From Renibacterium sp043789415 (GTDB lineage Bacteria; Actinomycetota; Actinomycetes; Actinomycetales; Micrococcaceae), in assembly GCF_043789415.1 (NCBI RefSeq), contig NZ_JBDLLW010000001.1:2065787-2129786 (forward strand): a stretch of DNA of 64,000 bases, in the 5' to 3' direction. Numbering within the stretch: the stretch's first letter is position 1; each line of letters begins with the position of its first letter. Shown one piece after another: positions 8,701 through 15,803 of this stretch. Made by a program: the position numbers and the translations under genes. The notes below the pieces were generated by a model that was given only the letters and a program-made list of their open reading frames with translations, ran no database searches and had not been told where the DNA came from.

Positions 8701-9358
8701 TGGCCGAGGCGCCTGCGGTCTTATAAGCCTCGGCGGTACCGGGACCGCCGAAATCGGTGTGCGTGTAGTCCAGTCCGCTGTCGACCACGGCGATTTTGAT
8801 GCCCTTGCCGGTTTGGCCGGTCTGCGCCCAGGTATTCAAGGCGCGGGTGTCGACGTCGGTTGATTTGTTGTCCGGGATGCTCTTCGGCACGATCGGCGTG
8901 ATCTTTACGACGTCGGTGCGCTTGGCTAGGTCTCGGATCGCCGAGGCATCACCATTGATGGCGACGCCGGGAAGGGCGTTGGTCGTGGTGTAGAGCTTCT
9001 TCGCGGAGGCTTCTTGCGTCACGGATTGAGCTGTCTGCTCAATGGTCTTGCGGATCTGCTGCACCGCAGAGCTGGCATTGACCGGTGCACTCGACTTCTG
9101 CTTCACGGCCTGAGGCTGAGTGGCCGCGAAGGCGCCCTGGCCGGAGAGCTGAACATAGACCGAAACAGGGCCCTTGGCAGTCGCCAGGTTTCCGCTGATT
9201 TTGTCCGCCGGAACGGTTACTGTGCTATTAGCATCATTGGCCGGATTTTTGGGTGCTTCTGTGGCCTGAGCTTGAAGCCCAGTGCCGCACAGAAGGGCGA
9301 TGCCGGTGAGGCCAGCCACAGCGACTGTTCTCACACGCCTTTTTGAGGCAAGGGTCAT
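5711..9358 (-). CDS. Secreted subtilisin-family (S8) serine protease, Vpr/cell-envelope type with PA domain
   Basis: A 1215-residue exported protease. A signal peptide covers about residues 1-33 (basic start, hydrophobic core, ending near LQAQA). A propeptide-like region runs to about 170. The catalytic triad is clear: D193 in VVDSGLDYTHTD, H269 in GGHGTHVAG and S627 in SGTSMATPHVAG; the oxyanion Asn is N395 in VASGNAG. About 200 residues are inserted between N395 and S627, carrying a protease-associated (PA) domain around residues 430-570. The last 500 residues are Ig/Fn3-like beta domains. No LPXTG or C-terminal membrane helix was seen, so it should be released or bound non-covalently. GAAGGAAG precedes the ATG. 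Likely role: extracellular protein breakdown feeding the peptide-use genes nearby. Confidence 0.93.
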   Translation of the reverse strand: MTLASKRRVRTVAVAGLTGIALLCGTGLQAQATEAPKNPANDANSTVTVPADKISGNLATAKGPVSVYVQLSGQGAFAATQPQAVKQKSSAPVNASSAVQQIRKTIEQTAQSVTQEASAKKLYTTTNALPGVAINGDASAIRDLAKRTDVVKITPIVPKSIPDNKSTDVDTRALNTWAQTGQTGKGIKIAVVDSGLDYTHTDFGGPGTAEAYKTAGASATLVPGTYDPKKFLGGYDLAGDDYNANPNDPSYQPIPHPDSNPLDCVAGGHGTHVAGTAAGYGVNEDGSTFTSGENGNPKYSDLTSNQVNGLRIGPGSAPEAGLYSFRVFGCLGSTNLVIDALDKVLDPNGDGNFSDRADIVNMSLGSDYTPTDDPENDVINELTKTGVLSVVASGNAGDFYDIGGSPGNAKTSLTVANSVGSQSALDRIDVLAPTAGQAAGQYSSSFDYSAASVTAAQLTGTVVTGPSGSNADGCAAFSAEDATRVAGKWVWLSWDDNDATRKCGSAARYNNAQAAGAKGVVFDSALDVFAAGIAGNAGIPGVQFTKTYSEQLRPAAQAGTLQLQLKSAYRGTAGGDTNALDTLNTSSSRGVHGSNGIVKPDVAAPGTSIGSAGVGTGNGANVKSGTSMATPHVAGIAALVMAQTKLSALQVKSIVMNTATHDLFKGQFAFGPNRVGSGRVDALNATTTNALAYATDDPELTSLNFGVLELADKPLSITKSVTVKSIGGPSRNYAVKYLPATTIPGVEYVVTPSVNVPSGRSATFNVTLKIADPKALRKTLDPTMDAAQLDTPRQFIAEASGRVELSSANAASLRVPVYAAPKPTSAMTAGKALNFGTGVKAPVSLTGRELRLGGLDANSYNSLVSPFELQTQSPRIEKLDESAAPDAQENLAMRAVDLQNVGVSSTIPALADLGADPKDGEIAFGISTWGNWAALTKFMPVYVDIDTNNDGVNDFQLRTGTATGLDLPLVIISKYLPNGSTQVLGNLPLNGVDGSVDSNTMDSNVMKLSVPASLLGIDGSKSAPFTYTVTTYSIYKEKDGDLVPVDQTAPVKYDPVNPALWFEDGSASTLFFDRADNGLNAHRAPGNTTAKALFLHFHNATGDLSATGDGGKKAEIVPIKASNPVAASAYLAPQTVLQNTFTIAIGQKFSPHSVIKVTAENGATLASGKADSRGNAIILVKLPKSLSVGKHTLKLTDASGKSASAQLQVKAWPKW

Positions 9359-9535
9359 CTTCTTCCTTCACAACGGAGTCCGGCCGGATCACCGGCTCGG
9401 ACGGATACCTGCTCTCGGATGCCAGCGTCGTGGCGGCATAACTCAAAGAGAACGGCCCTGCTGGGTCGTTGTGACAAACCTTACGTGACTATGGTCATAC
9501 TGTGAATGGGCTGTCTTCAATTCATAGGAACAAGT

Positions 9536-9551
9536 TTGAGCAGCTGCTCAA
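9536..9551. promoter_or_regulatory. 16-bp palindrome in the protease/transporter divergent region
   Basis: TTGAGCAGCTGCTCAA is a perfect palindrome in the 290-bp gap between the divergent subtilase (starts 9358) and the MFS transporter (starts 9649). Its position between two promoters suggests an operator shared by both genes. No regulator gene lies next to it. Otherwise the gap holds only AT-rich promoter-like sequence. Confidence 0.4.
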
Positions 9552-9648
9552 TTTCTGTTTTTGAGCTTGTCTTTGTGACATTTTGCGACACCGAGGTAGG
9601 CGGAATAGCCTCGAATCGAAAAGCAACACAACGAAATGGAGATCACCG

Positions 9649-10989
9649 ATGGCGTTGGCACATGACCCAGAGCGCGAGGCACTCAAAGCCCGTTCAGTGG
9701 TCGGGAATATCCTCAGAGGCTCTGCGGGCAACATGGTTGAGTGGTACGACTTCTACTCTTTCACCGTCTTCGCCTCCTATTTCGGCCATGTCTTCTTCGC
9801 CAGCGGCTCGGAGGACCGGGACACCCTTGGGGTGCTCGGCATCTTCGCTGCGAGTTTCATCATGCGCCCGGTCGGCAGCTGGTTCTTCGGCCGCTATGCG
9901 GATCGGAATGGGCGCAGAGCAGCACTGACCCTGAGTGTGATTCTGATGGCGGGAGGTTCGCTGCTCATCGCGGTCTCGCCCGGCGTCGCGCAGATCGGCA
10001 TCGGGGCCACGGTGATACTTTTCCTGGCTCGGCTGCTACAGGGTTTCTCGGTGGGCGGGGAGTACGGCACCAGTGCGACCTATATGTCCGAAATGGCCAC
10101 CCGGAACCGGCGGGGTTTCTTCTCCAGCTTCCAATACGTCACCCTGGTGAGCGGTCAGGTACTCGCGCTGGTCGTGCAGATCATCCTGCAGCTGATCCTC
10201 TCCCAGGAGGCGCTGCGCGAATGGGGCTGGCGGATTCCTTTTATCATCGGCGCCCTCGCCGCGGTCACCGTGATGTGGATCCGACGCGGAATGATCGAAT
10301 CGGTTCCGCAATCGCAGTTGGATGCGGCGCGGAACGCCAAAGCAGGTGAAGCCGCTCCAGGGACTTTCCGATTGCTGTCAAAGCACTGGAAGCCCTTCCT
10401 CGTAGTGATCGGCCTGACCATGGGCGGCACCGTGGCGTTCTACACCTTCACCTCCTATATGCAGATCCTGATGAACGGCACCATCAAGGACAAACCCACC
10501 GTGACCTGGGTGAATTTCTTCGCTCTGCTGATCTTCATGCTTTTGCAGCCGCTGGCCGGGGCACTCTCCGACCGGATCGGCCGCAAACCTCTGCTGCTCT
10601 GGTTCGGTATCGGCGGCGTGCTGCTGACCTGGCCGATTATGAGCGCGCTCAGCGGAACCAGCAATCCTTGGCTCTCCTTCCTGCTGATGATGTCGGCGCT
10701 CTTGATCGTGCTCGGTTACACCTCGATCAACGCCCTGGTGAAGTCGGAGATCTTCCCACGGGAGATCCGGGCTCTCGGTGTCGGCTTGGGCTATGGCATC
10801 GCCAACGCGATTTTCGGCGGTACCGCCCCGTATATCGGGAAGGCGCTGCACGAGGCCAAAGCTGATGGTGTCTTCTTCAGCTACGTCACGGTCTGCATCG
10901 CCATCTCCCTGGCCGTCTATGTCTGGGCCTTCCGCAATAAAGGGCCAACTCAGCTGGATCGCGAAGAGGGGCACGCTTTCGAGAAGTAG
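9649..10989 (+). CDS. MFS transporter, metabolite:H+ symporter (MHS / KgtP-ProP-like) family
   Basis: The transporter has 446 residues from ATG 9649 (MALAHDPERE), preceded by a GGAG; an in-frame ATG at 9583 would add 22 atypical residues. It has about twelve predicted membrane helices. Family marks are GNMVEWYDFYSFTVFASYFG at the first helix, RPVGSWFFGRYADRNGRR (the loop 2-3 motif), GFSVGGEYGTSATYMSE and the second-half loop motif LSDRIGRKPLL. MHS members import alpha-ketoglutarate, citrate, proline/betaine or other organic acids with protons; the substrate here cannot be chosen. It stands alone, divergent from the subtilase and ending before a bidirectional terminator. Confidence 0.9.
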   Translation: MALAHDPEREALKARSVVGNILRGSAGNMVEWYDFYSFTVFASYFGHVFFASGSEDRDTLGVLGIFAASFIMRPVGSWFFGRYADRNGRRAALTLSVILMAGGSLLIAVSPGVAQIGIGATVILFLARLLQGFSVGGEYGTSATYMSEMATRNRRGFFSSFQYVTLVSGQVLALVVQIILQLILSQEALREWGWRIPFIIGALAAVTVMWIRRGMIESVPQSQLDAARNAKAGEAAPGTFRLLSKHWKPFLVVIGLTMGGTVAFYTFTSYMQILMNGTIKDKPTVTWVNFFALLIFMLLQPLAGALSDRIGRKPLLLWFGIGGVLLTWPIMSALSGTSNPWLSFLLMMSALLIVLGYTSINALVKSEIFPREIRALGVGLGYGIANAIFGGTAPYIGKALHEAKADGVFFSYVTVCIAISLAVYVWAFRNKGPTQLDREEGHAFEK

Positions 10990-11132
10990 CTTTGGAACTC
11001 CAGGGCTGGTTTCCGAGGTAGTTCACCCCGCCGCCGACGGAGTCTCATGGGGCCGCTGCTTCAATAGAAGCAGCTTTCGCCAGGTTTGAGATGCGGGGAA
11101 AGGGTTAACCCGAAAGGGATGCTGCGGAATTA

Positions 11133-11174
11133 AATGAGTGGGGGCCGAGCCATGGCTCGGCCCCCACTCATTTG
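11133..11174. terminator. 42-bp perfect palindrome, bidirectional terminator
   Basis: Positions 11133-11153 are exactly complementary to 11154-11174, centred on CCATGG. The ends are AAATGAG and CTCATTT, so each transcript gets a GC-rich stem with A/U-rich flanks. It lies between the converging ends of the MFS gene (10989) and the sortase-anchored hydrolase (11183), as expected for a shared terminator. Confidence 0.8.
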
Positions 11175-11182
11175 CTATGTAA

Positions 11183-13852
11183 CTAGTGTTGCTTTGCCCG
11201 ACGGCGTTGAGTTGAACTCAGATAAAGCGTGAGCCCCGCCACCAGCAGAGCGCTCGCACCCAGCAGCGGCCAGAGCAGATCCGCACCGGTGTTCGGCAAC
11301 TCGCTCTCAGCTCCTGCCTGGGCGGGATCACTGCCAGCTTCGGAAGGCGAGCCGTTCGCAGGCTTCCCAGCAGGCTTGACGCTCGGCGTCGTGACACTGG
11401 GCGTCGTGACACTGGGCGTGGTCGGGGTGACCGCTGCCTTTTGCAAGGTCAGCGTGCCGACCGCAGGGGCGAGCACCTTATTGATGTCCTCGGTGCCGAC
11501 AACGGTGATGGTGTAGTCACCCGGTGCGGCATCCGCGGGGATTGTCACCGGCAGAGAGATGGTGCCCTCAGCCGAAGCGACGGCGGTCTTGCCGCTCAGG
11601 ATCGGTGTCGCCGCGCTCAGTAGCGCCGTGCGCTGCTGAGCCTGTACGGATTTCGCCGAGGCAGATTTGGGCTGCACGGTGACCGAGTAGATGCTGCCGC
11701 GAGTCAAGCCACTCGCCGTCAAAGTCACTTGCTTCCCTGCCTCGCTGGTCAGGTTTGCTGCTTTGGGCACAGCACGCCACTGGGTATCAACCTGGCATTC
11801 ATTACCGGTGATCACCTTTGAATAGATGTCCTTGGTGGAGACCCCTGTTGCCCCGGTGATATCGGTCGGGATGGTCAGGGTCTTCAGATAGGTATTGGCG
11901 ATCTCATTGGCGCAGTCGTGGCTGCCCAGGTAGGCGGTATGGTCATTGCCCGCCACGGTCAGCAGGGTGCTGCCAGTGGCCTTAGCCAGCACAACACCGT
12001 TGGGATAGGGAGTGGCCGGATCATAGGTCGTCGAGATCACCAGGACGTTCGAGAGCGCCTTGAGCTCGGTTCCCTGAGCCAGAGTGCCTTTCACCTTGTA
12101 GTAGGCGCACCAGTCTGCCTGGGGCTCCACGCCGCGCTGAGTGCCGTCGGAGTTCTTTCCGGGATCGGTGAAAGGTGCCACCCGATAGGTTTCCAGGATG
12201 TTCTGCTTCGCGGTTGCATCATCCACCGGTTCAGGTGAGCCGTTGTCCACACAGCTGATCGTGGGGAACGCTGCACTCGTGGTGGATTGGTACTGGCCTT
12301 CAGGGCTGCGCTGCCAGTAGCTATCGGAGAGCGCGAGCAGATCGCTGATGTCCTCGCCCGCCTTTGCCGCGGCTAGACCCGCATTCAGCTGCGGCCATTC
12401 GTCCTCGGAGTACATCGCCTCGATCGTGGCATTGGTGAAGTCCTGGAAGCTCAGCGGACGTTTCAGGCTGACGCTGCCATAGGTGTCAGCACCCCAGGCC
12501 TTTTGCGAGAGGGCCTGGTAATGAGCGAGCAGGGTTGCCTTGTCCGAGTTGGTGCCCAGCGCACAGGGCACATCGGTCCCATTGAAGTTGAAGCCGTTGT
12601 TCTCGGCGCAAGCCGCCATGAACTGCTCGAAGGTCGCTTGGAAGCCCTTGATCTGGTCATTGGGGTCGGCTTCGGAATTACCGGTGATGTCTTTGAACTT
12701 CGCGGCTTCCGCGGGGTTGTTCTCGAAGGGATTCACCACGCCGTCGATGATCATCGATCGGATATTCGCCGGGAACTGTAATTCGTAGTGGTAGGCGATC
12801 GAGGTGCCATAGGAGAAACCCAAGTAGTTGACTCGGCTGTCGCCCACCACGCTGCGCAGCACATCCAGATCCTTCACCACGTTGTTGGTGCCGACATTCG
12901 CAATGAAGTCTTCGCCGTCGATCCCGAAGCCCTTACCGGTGTTGTCGTAGCAGGCCTGGGTGCCTCGTTCCAGGGTCTTGTTCAGATCCGCAGAGCTCAG
13001 CAGGTCACTGCCTTGGTGCTGTGCGTCGATGAACTCATTCGAGGCACACTGGATGGACGGCGCGGAAGAACCAACACCGCGCGGATCGAAGCCGATCAGA
13101 TCGTAATCGCCGAGCAGATCTGCCTGATCGAAGAAGCCGCCGACGTTATTGGCCAGGCTCATTCCGGGGAAGCCGGGGCCGCCCGGATCCATGAACAGGT
13201 TCTGCTTTTTAGCATTTCCGCCGGGCAGATGAATGCGCAGCATAGCCACCGCGATGGTGGTTCCGTTGGGCTTCGAGTAGTCGAGCGGCACAATTGCGTA
13301 GCCACAGGTGTAGACGGCTCCCGCGAAATAATCGCCGGTTCCGTAATCAGCGCAGGACTCCCACTTCACACTCTGCCGATAGTAGTTCTCCAGGCCAGCG
13401 GGGATGACGCCGGCGCCGGTGCCGCCAGCTTTCGGGGCGCCGATCCGGTAGGTATTGGTGCCGGTACCGAAGTTATTGACGACGCTCCGCGAGATCCCGG
13501 TTCCCTCCGGGTTGCTGGAGCCGTAGATCGCGGGATCGGTCGGATCGAGCGGTCCGGGGACGCCGGGAGGGAGCTGCGCGGGTTTCTTCGCTGCGGGAGC
13601 TTTCGCCGGCGTGGGGGTTGGCTTCCCGATGATCGGCGACGTCGGCGTCGGCTTCGGCGGGATGGCCACTGTCTCGCCGGGAACGCTGACCGGCGTCGCT
13701 GCCGAGTCGGCCGCTGGGCTGGGCGGCGGCAGCTCTTCATTCGAGCTGGTCGGAGCATGGATCACATCGGCGTTCGCGAGGCCGGGGAGCCCGACCAGGG
13801 CAATGCTCAGGGCCGCAGCTGTAGCCAGGCCCATTCGTGCTGTATTTCGCAT
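11183..13852 (-). CDS. Sortase-anchored tripeptidyl-aminopeptidase-like alpha/beta hydrolase
   Basis: The protein has 889 residues from ATG 13852, chosen because it gives a clean signal peptide (MRNTARMGLATAAALSIALV...ANA). A Pro/Thr-rich linker runs to about residue 130. The hydrolase body has the oxyanion segment DPGGPGFPG, nucleophile GFSYGTS, an acid in STTYDPATPYPNG and His in GNDHTAYLG, the layout of Streptomyces tripeptidyl aminopeptidases (TAP, Abhydrolase_4 C-terminus). Beyond it come an Ig-like domain, a TPSVTTPSVTTPSV repeat and a classic wall-sorting signal: LPNTG, a hydrophobic helix and RRRAKQH. It should therefore be displayed covalently on the cell wall, releasing short peptides outside the cell. 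The upstream ribosome site is weak. Confidence 0.9.
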   Translation of the reverse strand: MRNTARMGLATAAALSIALVGLPGLANADVIHAPTSSNEELPPPSPAADSAATPVSVPGETVAIPPKPTPTSPIIGKPTPTPAKAPAAKKPAQLPPGVPGPLDPTDPAIYGSSNPEGTGISRSVVNNFGTGTNTYRIGAPKAGGTGAGVIPAGLENYYRQSVKWESCADYGTGDYFAGAVYTCGYAIVPLDYSKPNGTTIAVAMLRIHLPGGNAKKQNLFMDPGGPGFPGMSLANNVGGFFDQADLLGDYDLIGFDPRGVGSSAPSIQCASNEFIDAQHQGSDLLSSADLNKTLERGTQACYDNTGKGFGIDGEDFIANVGTNNVVKDLDVLRSVVGDSRVNYLGFSYGTSIAYHYELQFPANIRSMIIDGVVNPFENNPAEAAKFKDITGNSEADPNDQIKGFQATFEQFMAACAENNGFNFNGTDVPCALGTNSDKATLLAHYQALSQKAWGADTYGSVSLKRPLSFQDFTNATIEAMYSEDEWPQLNAGLAAAKAGEDISDLLALSDSYWQRSPEGQYQSTTSAAFPTISCVDNGSPEPVDDATAKQNILETYRVAPFTDPGKNSDGTQRGVEPQADWCAYYKVKGTLAQGTELKALSNVLVISTTYDPATPYPNGVVLAKATGSTLLTVAGNDHTAYLGSHDCANEIANTYLKTLTIPTDITGATGVSTKDIYSKVITGNECQVDTQWRAVPKAANLTSEAGKQVTLTASGLTRGSIYSVTVQPKSASAKSVQAQQRTALLSAATPILSGKTAVASAEGTISLPVTIPADAAPGDYTITVVGTEDINKVLAPAVGTLTLQKAAVTPTTPSVTTPSVTTPSVKPAGKPANGSPSEAGSDPAQAGAESELPNTGADLLWPLLGASALLVAGLTLYLSSTQRRRAKQH

Positions 13853-14075
13853 GGGTATCCAGTCTGGAAGTGAGCGATGCCCTGAGGCCAGGCCTGAGCA
13901 TCGCTCGTGATGGTCGATTGCACCCACCGGAGAAAGTCACTCACCGGATCGATTCGCTGCGAAAGTCGCTGTCAAACCTGATCTCGAAGTAGATGCTCCG
14001 ATCAACAATAATCACTTTTGGCTGAAATGAGAGCTAAAGCACATTAAATTTTCACAGTCGTAACAAATCGCAGGC

Positions 14076-15008
14076 TCAGCGATGCTCGGCTTCCCGGATC
14101 GCGCCGAGCGCGCTGGATAGCTCGGGATATCTCCAGCTGAAACCGGCCGCTCGCAGTTTCTCCGGCGCGACCCAGCGGCTCTTGAGTACCAGTTCGGTTT
14201 CGGTGCGGATCACCACCGCGCCGAAGCTGAGCAACCAGCGCGGGGTGGGAAGCCCGAAAGGAATGCGCAGGGCTGCGCGCACTTGTCTCATGAGTTCTCG
14301 GTTTTCCACCACCTGCGGGGCGGCGAGGTTGATGGCGCCCTGCAGCTCCGGATGCTCGTGAATGAAGAGGACAGCGCGGAAGACATCCTCAACGTGGATC
14401 CAGCTGTACTTCTGGCTGCCTTCACCCATCGACCCTCCCAGGCCGCAGCGGCTCAGGATCTCAAAGGGGCGCATCACTCCAGCTCCTCCAGGGCCCTTGC
14501 GAGCTGAGCCACGGCCGGCCGGACCCATCACGATCGACATCCTCAGCGGGATCTTCCGGGTGTGCGGAGTGCTCGCAGCGCTCAGTTCGGCTTCCCAGGC
14601 CTTGGCAACCTCGACCGAGAAGCCAGCGCCTAGCTCGCCGTCGTCCTCGCTTTGCGGACGGTCTTCGGCGTGCCGGTAGATGGTGCCCGTGCTCGCGTTG
14701 AACCAGTCACGGGGCGGCGTGGCGCATCCCGCGATGGCCTTGCCCAGCTCGGCGGTGGTTTCCGTGCGCGAAGAACGGATGAGCGCCTTATTCTCTGAGT
14801 TGTAACGGCAACTGACGCTCTTGCCCGCGAGGTTCACCAGCAGATCCGAACCTTCCAATAGCTCGCTGAGACCGGTTGTGTCGCCCCAGCCGGGTTGCGT
14901 GCCGCGGCCGATCTGGCGGACTTCCCAGCCTTCTTCGCTGAACCGTCGGCGCAGATGACGTCCGATGAACCCGCTGGCGCCGGCTAAGACCACGATCCGT
15001 TGAGTCAT
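14076..15008 (-). CDS. TIGR01777 / SDR39U1 family epimerase-like protein
   Basis: A 310-residue extended-SDR protein. The dinucleotide motif is GASGFIGRHL at residues 9-18, and DLLVNLAGKSVSCRY follows at the end of beta-4, which is diagnostic of the YfcH/SDR39U1 family. The C-terminal DUF1731 domain ends with the family's RWVAPEKLRAAGFSWRYPEL. Function in bacteria is undefined; an NAD(P)-dependent nucleotide-sugar epimerase role is only inferred by fold. Its start overlaps the upstream TetR stop by 4 nt, so the two are co-translated. Confidence 0.88.
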   Translation of the reverse strand: MTQRIVVLAGASGFIGRHLRRRFSEEGWEVRQIGRGTQPGWGDTTGLSELLEGSDLLVNLAGKSVSCRYNSENKALIRSSRTETTAELGKAIAGCATPPRDWFNASTGTIYRHAEDRPQSEDDGELGAGFSVEVAKAWEAELSAASTPHTRKIPLRMSIVMGPAGRGSARKGPGGAGVMRPFEILSRCGLGGSMGEGSQKYSWIHVEDVFRAVLFIHEHPELQGAINLAAPQVVENRELMRQVRAALRIPFGLPTPRWLLSFGAVVIRTETELVLKSRWVAPEKLRAAGFSWRYPELSSALGAIREAEHR

Positions 15009-15661
15009 GATTGAACCTTTCGCATCAGGCTGAGTGCGTCCTCGACGAGTTTGCGCGCCACCGGCAGTTTGGCCAGACTGAGCAGCCGAGCGATCAGCGG
15101 GGAGGCGCCCCTGGCCAGTGCCCTGGTGCGCCGTTGGCCCTCTGAGTTGTCGTTGACCCAGAAAAAGGTGAGCGCCAAATAGCCGAGCCAGAGCAATTCC
15201 GGAAGGTCCTTGCGAAGGCTGGCCGGTGCCGAGCCGTTAGCGCCCTCGATGGTCAGCCGGAATAGCTCGATAGCGTCTCGGCGGGAGTCGGCTGAGGCCG
15301 CATTGAAGGGACTCGCGGTACTCGTCGGTGAGATGGCGGTCTGCAGGAATGCGGCTCCGAAGGAGTGATAAGGGGCCATTACCGAGATTCCGGCCTGCAG
15401 TACCAGTTCCAGGCGCCTGGCTAACGAGCTTTCGGTCTCCAAGGCTCGTAAAGCGGCGCCGCGGTGCTCTTGCTGGATCCTTGCGTAGAGCTCCTGCACC
15501 AGATCGTCTTTGGACTCGAAGTAGTAGTAGGCGCTGCCTAAGGAGACGCCGGCGTGCTGCGCAATAGCCCGCATAGTGGTTTTTTGATAGCCCTGCTCTC
15601 GAAACATTCCGAGAGCGGTATCTATCACCAGCTGCTTGGTCTGCTCGCTTTTCGCAGTCAT
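15005..15661 (-). CDS. TetR/AcrR family repressor
   Basis: A 218-residue protein with an N-terminal TetR helix-turn-helix (about residues 8-56; FREQGYQKTTMRAIAQHAGVS then GSAYYYFESKDDLV) and an all-helical ligand domain. AAGGGG stands 6 nt before ATG 15661. It is divergent from cstA, and the 142-bp gap holds two copies of the same 14-bp palindrome, so it very probably controls both its own operon and cstA. The ligand is unknown. Confidence 0.92.
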   Translation of the reverse strand: MTAKSEQTKQLVIDTALGMFREQGYQKTTMRAIAQHAGVSLGSAYYYFESKDDLVQELYARIQQEHRGAALRALETESSLARRLELVLQAGISVMAPYHSFGAAFLQTAISPTSTASPFNAASADSRRDAIELFRLTIEGANGSAPASLRKDLPELLWLGYLALTFFWVNDNSEGQRRTRALARGASPLIARLLSLAKLPVARKLVEDALSLMRKVQS

Positions 15662-15674
15662 CTCAACCCCTTAT

Positions 15675-15688
15675 TTGAACGCGTTCAA
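15675..15688. promoter_or_regulatory. TetR operator, copy 1 (TTGAACGCGTTCAA)
   Basis: This perfect 14-bp palindrome lies 14 bp before the TetR start codon and in the -35 region of the cstA-facing promoter. An identical copy lies 33 bp away centre to centre, about three helical turns, which allows two dimers on one face. Confidence 0.75.
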
Positions 15689-15702
15689 TTAACAGTAGAA
15701 CA

Positions 15703-15721
15703 TATAATTGAACGCGTTCAA
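15703..15721 (+). promoter_or_regulatory. cstA promoter -10 (TATAAT) overlapping TetR operator copy 2
   Basis: A perfect -10 hexamer TATAAT spans 15703-15708, and the second TTGAACGCGTTCAA palindrome spans 15708-15721, covering the expected transcription start near 15715. No good -35 is visible 17 bp upstream; that position is inside operator copy 1. The arrangement predicts tight repression of cstA. Confidence 0.6.
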
Positions 15722-15803
15722 AATATTTGCTGAGGGATCTGCTGTGGCTCGTCCCCGAGCTCGGGGTAATCTGGAGCACACAGCAGATTCTCAAGGAGGA
15801 GAC

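Noticed and set aside
13390..13760. Pro/Thr/Ala-rich low-complexity stretch as a CRISPR-like repeat
   Set aside because: Codon-level repetition of a linker in a secreted protein; no regular repeats and spacers.
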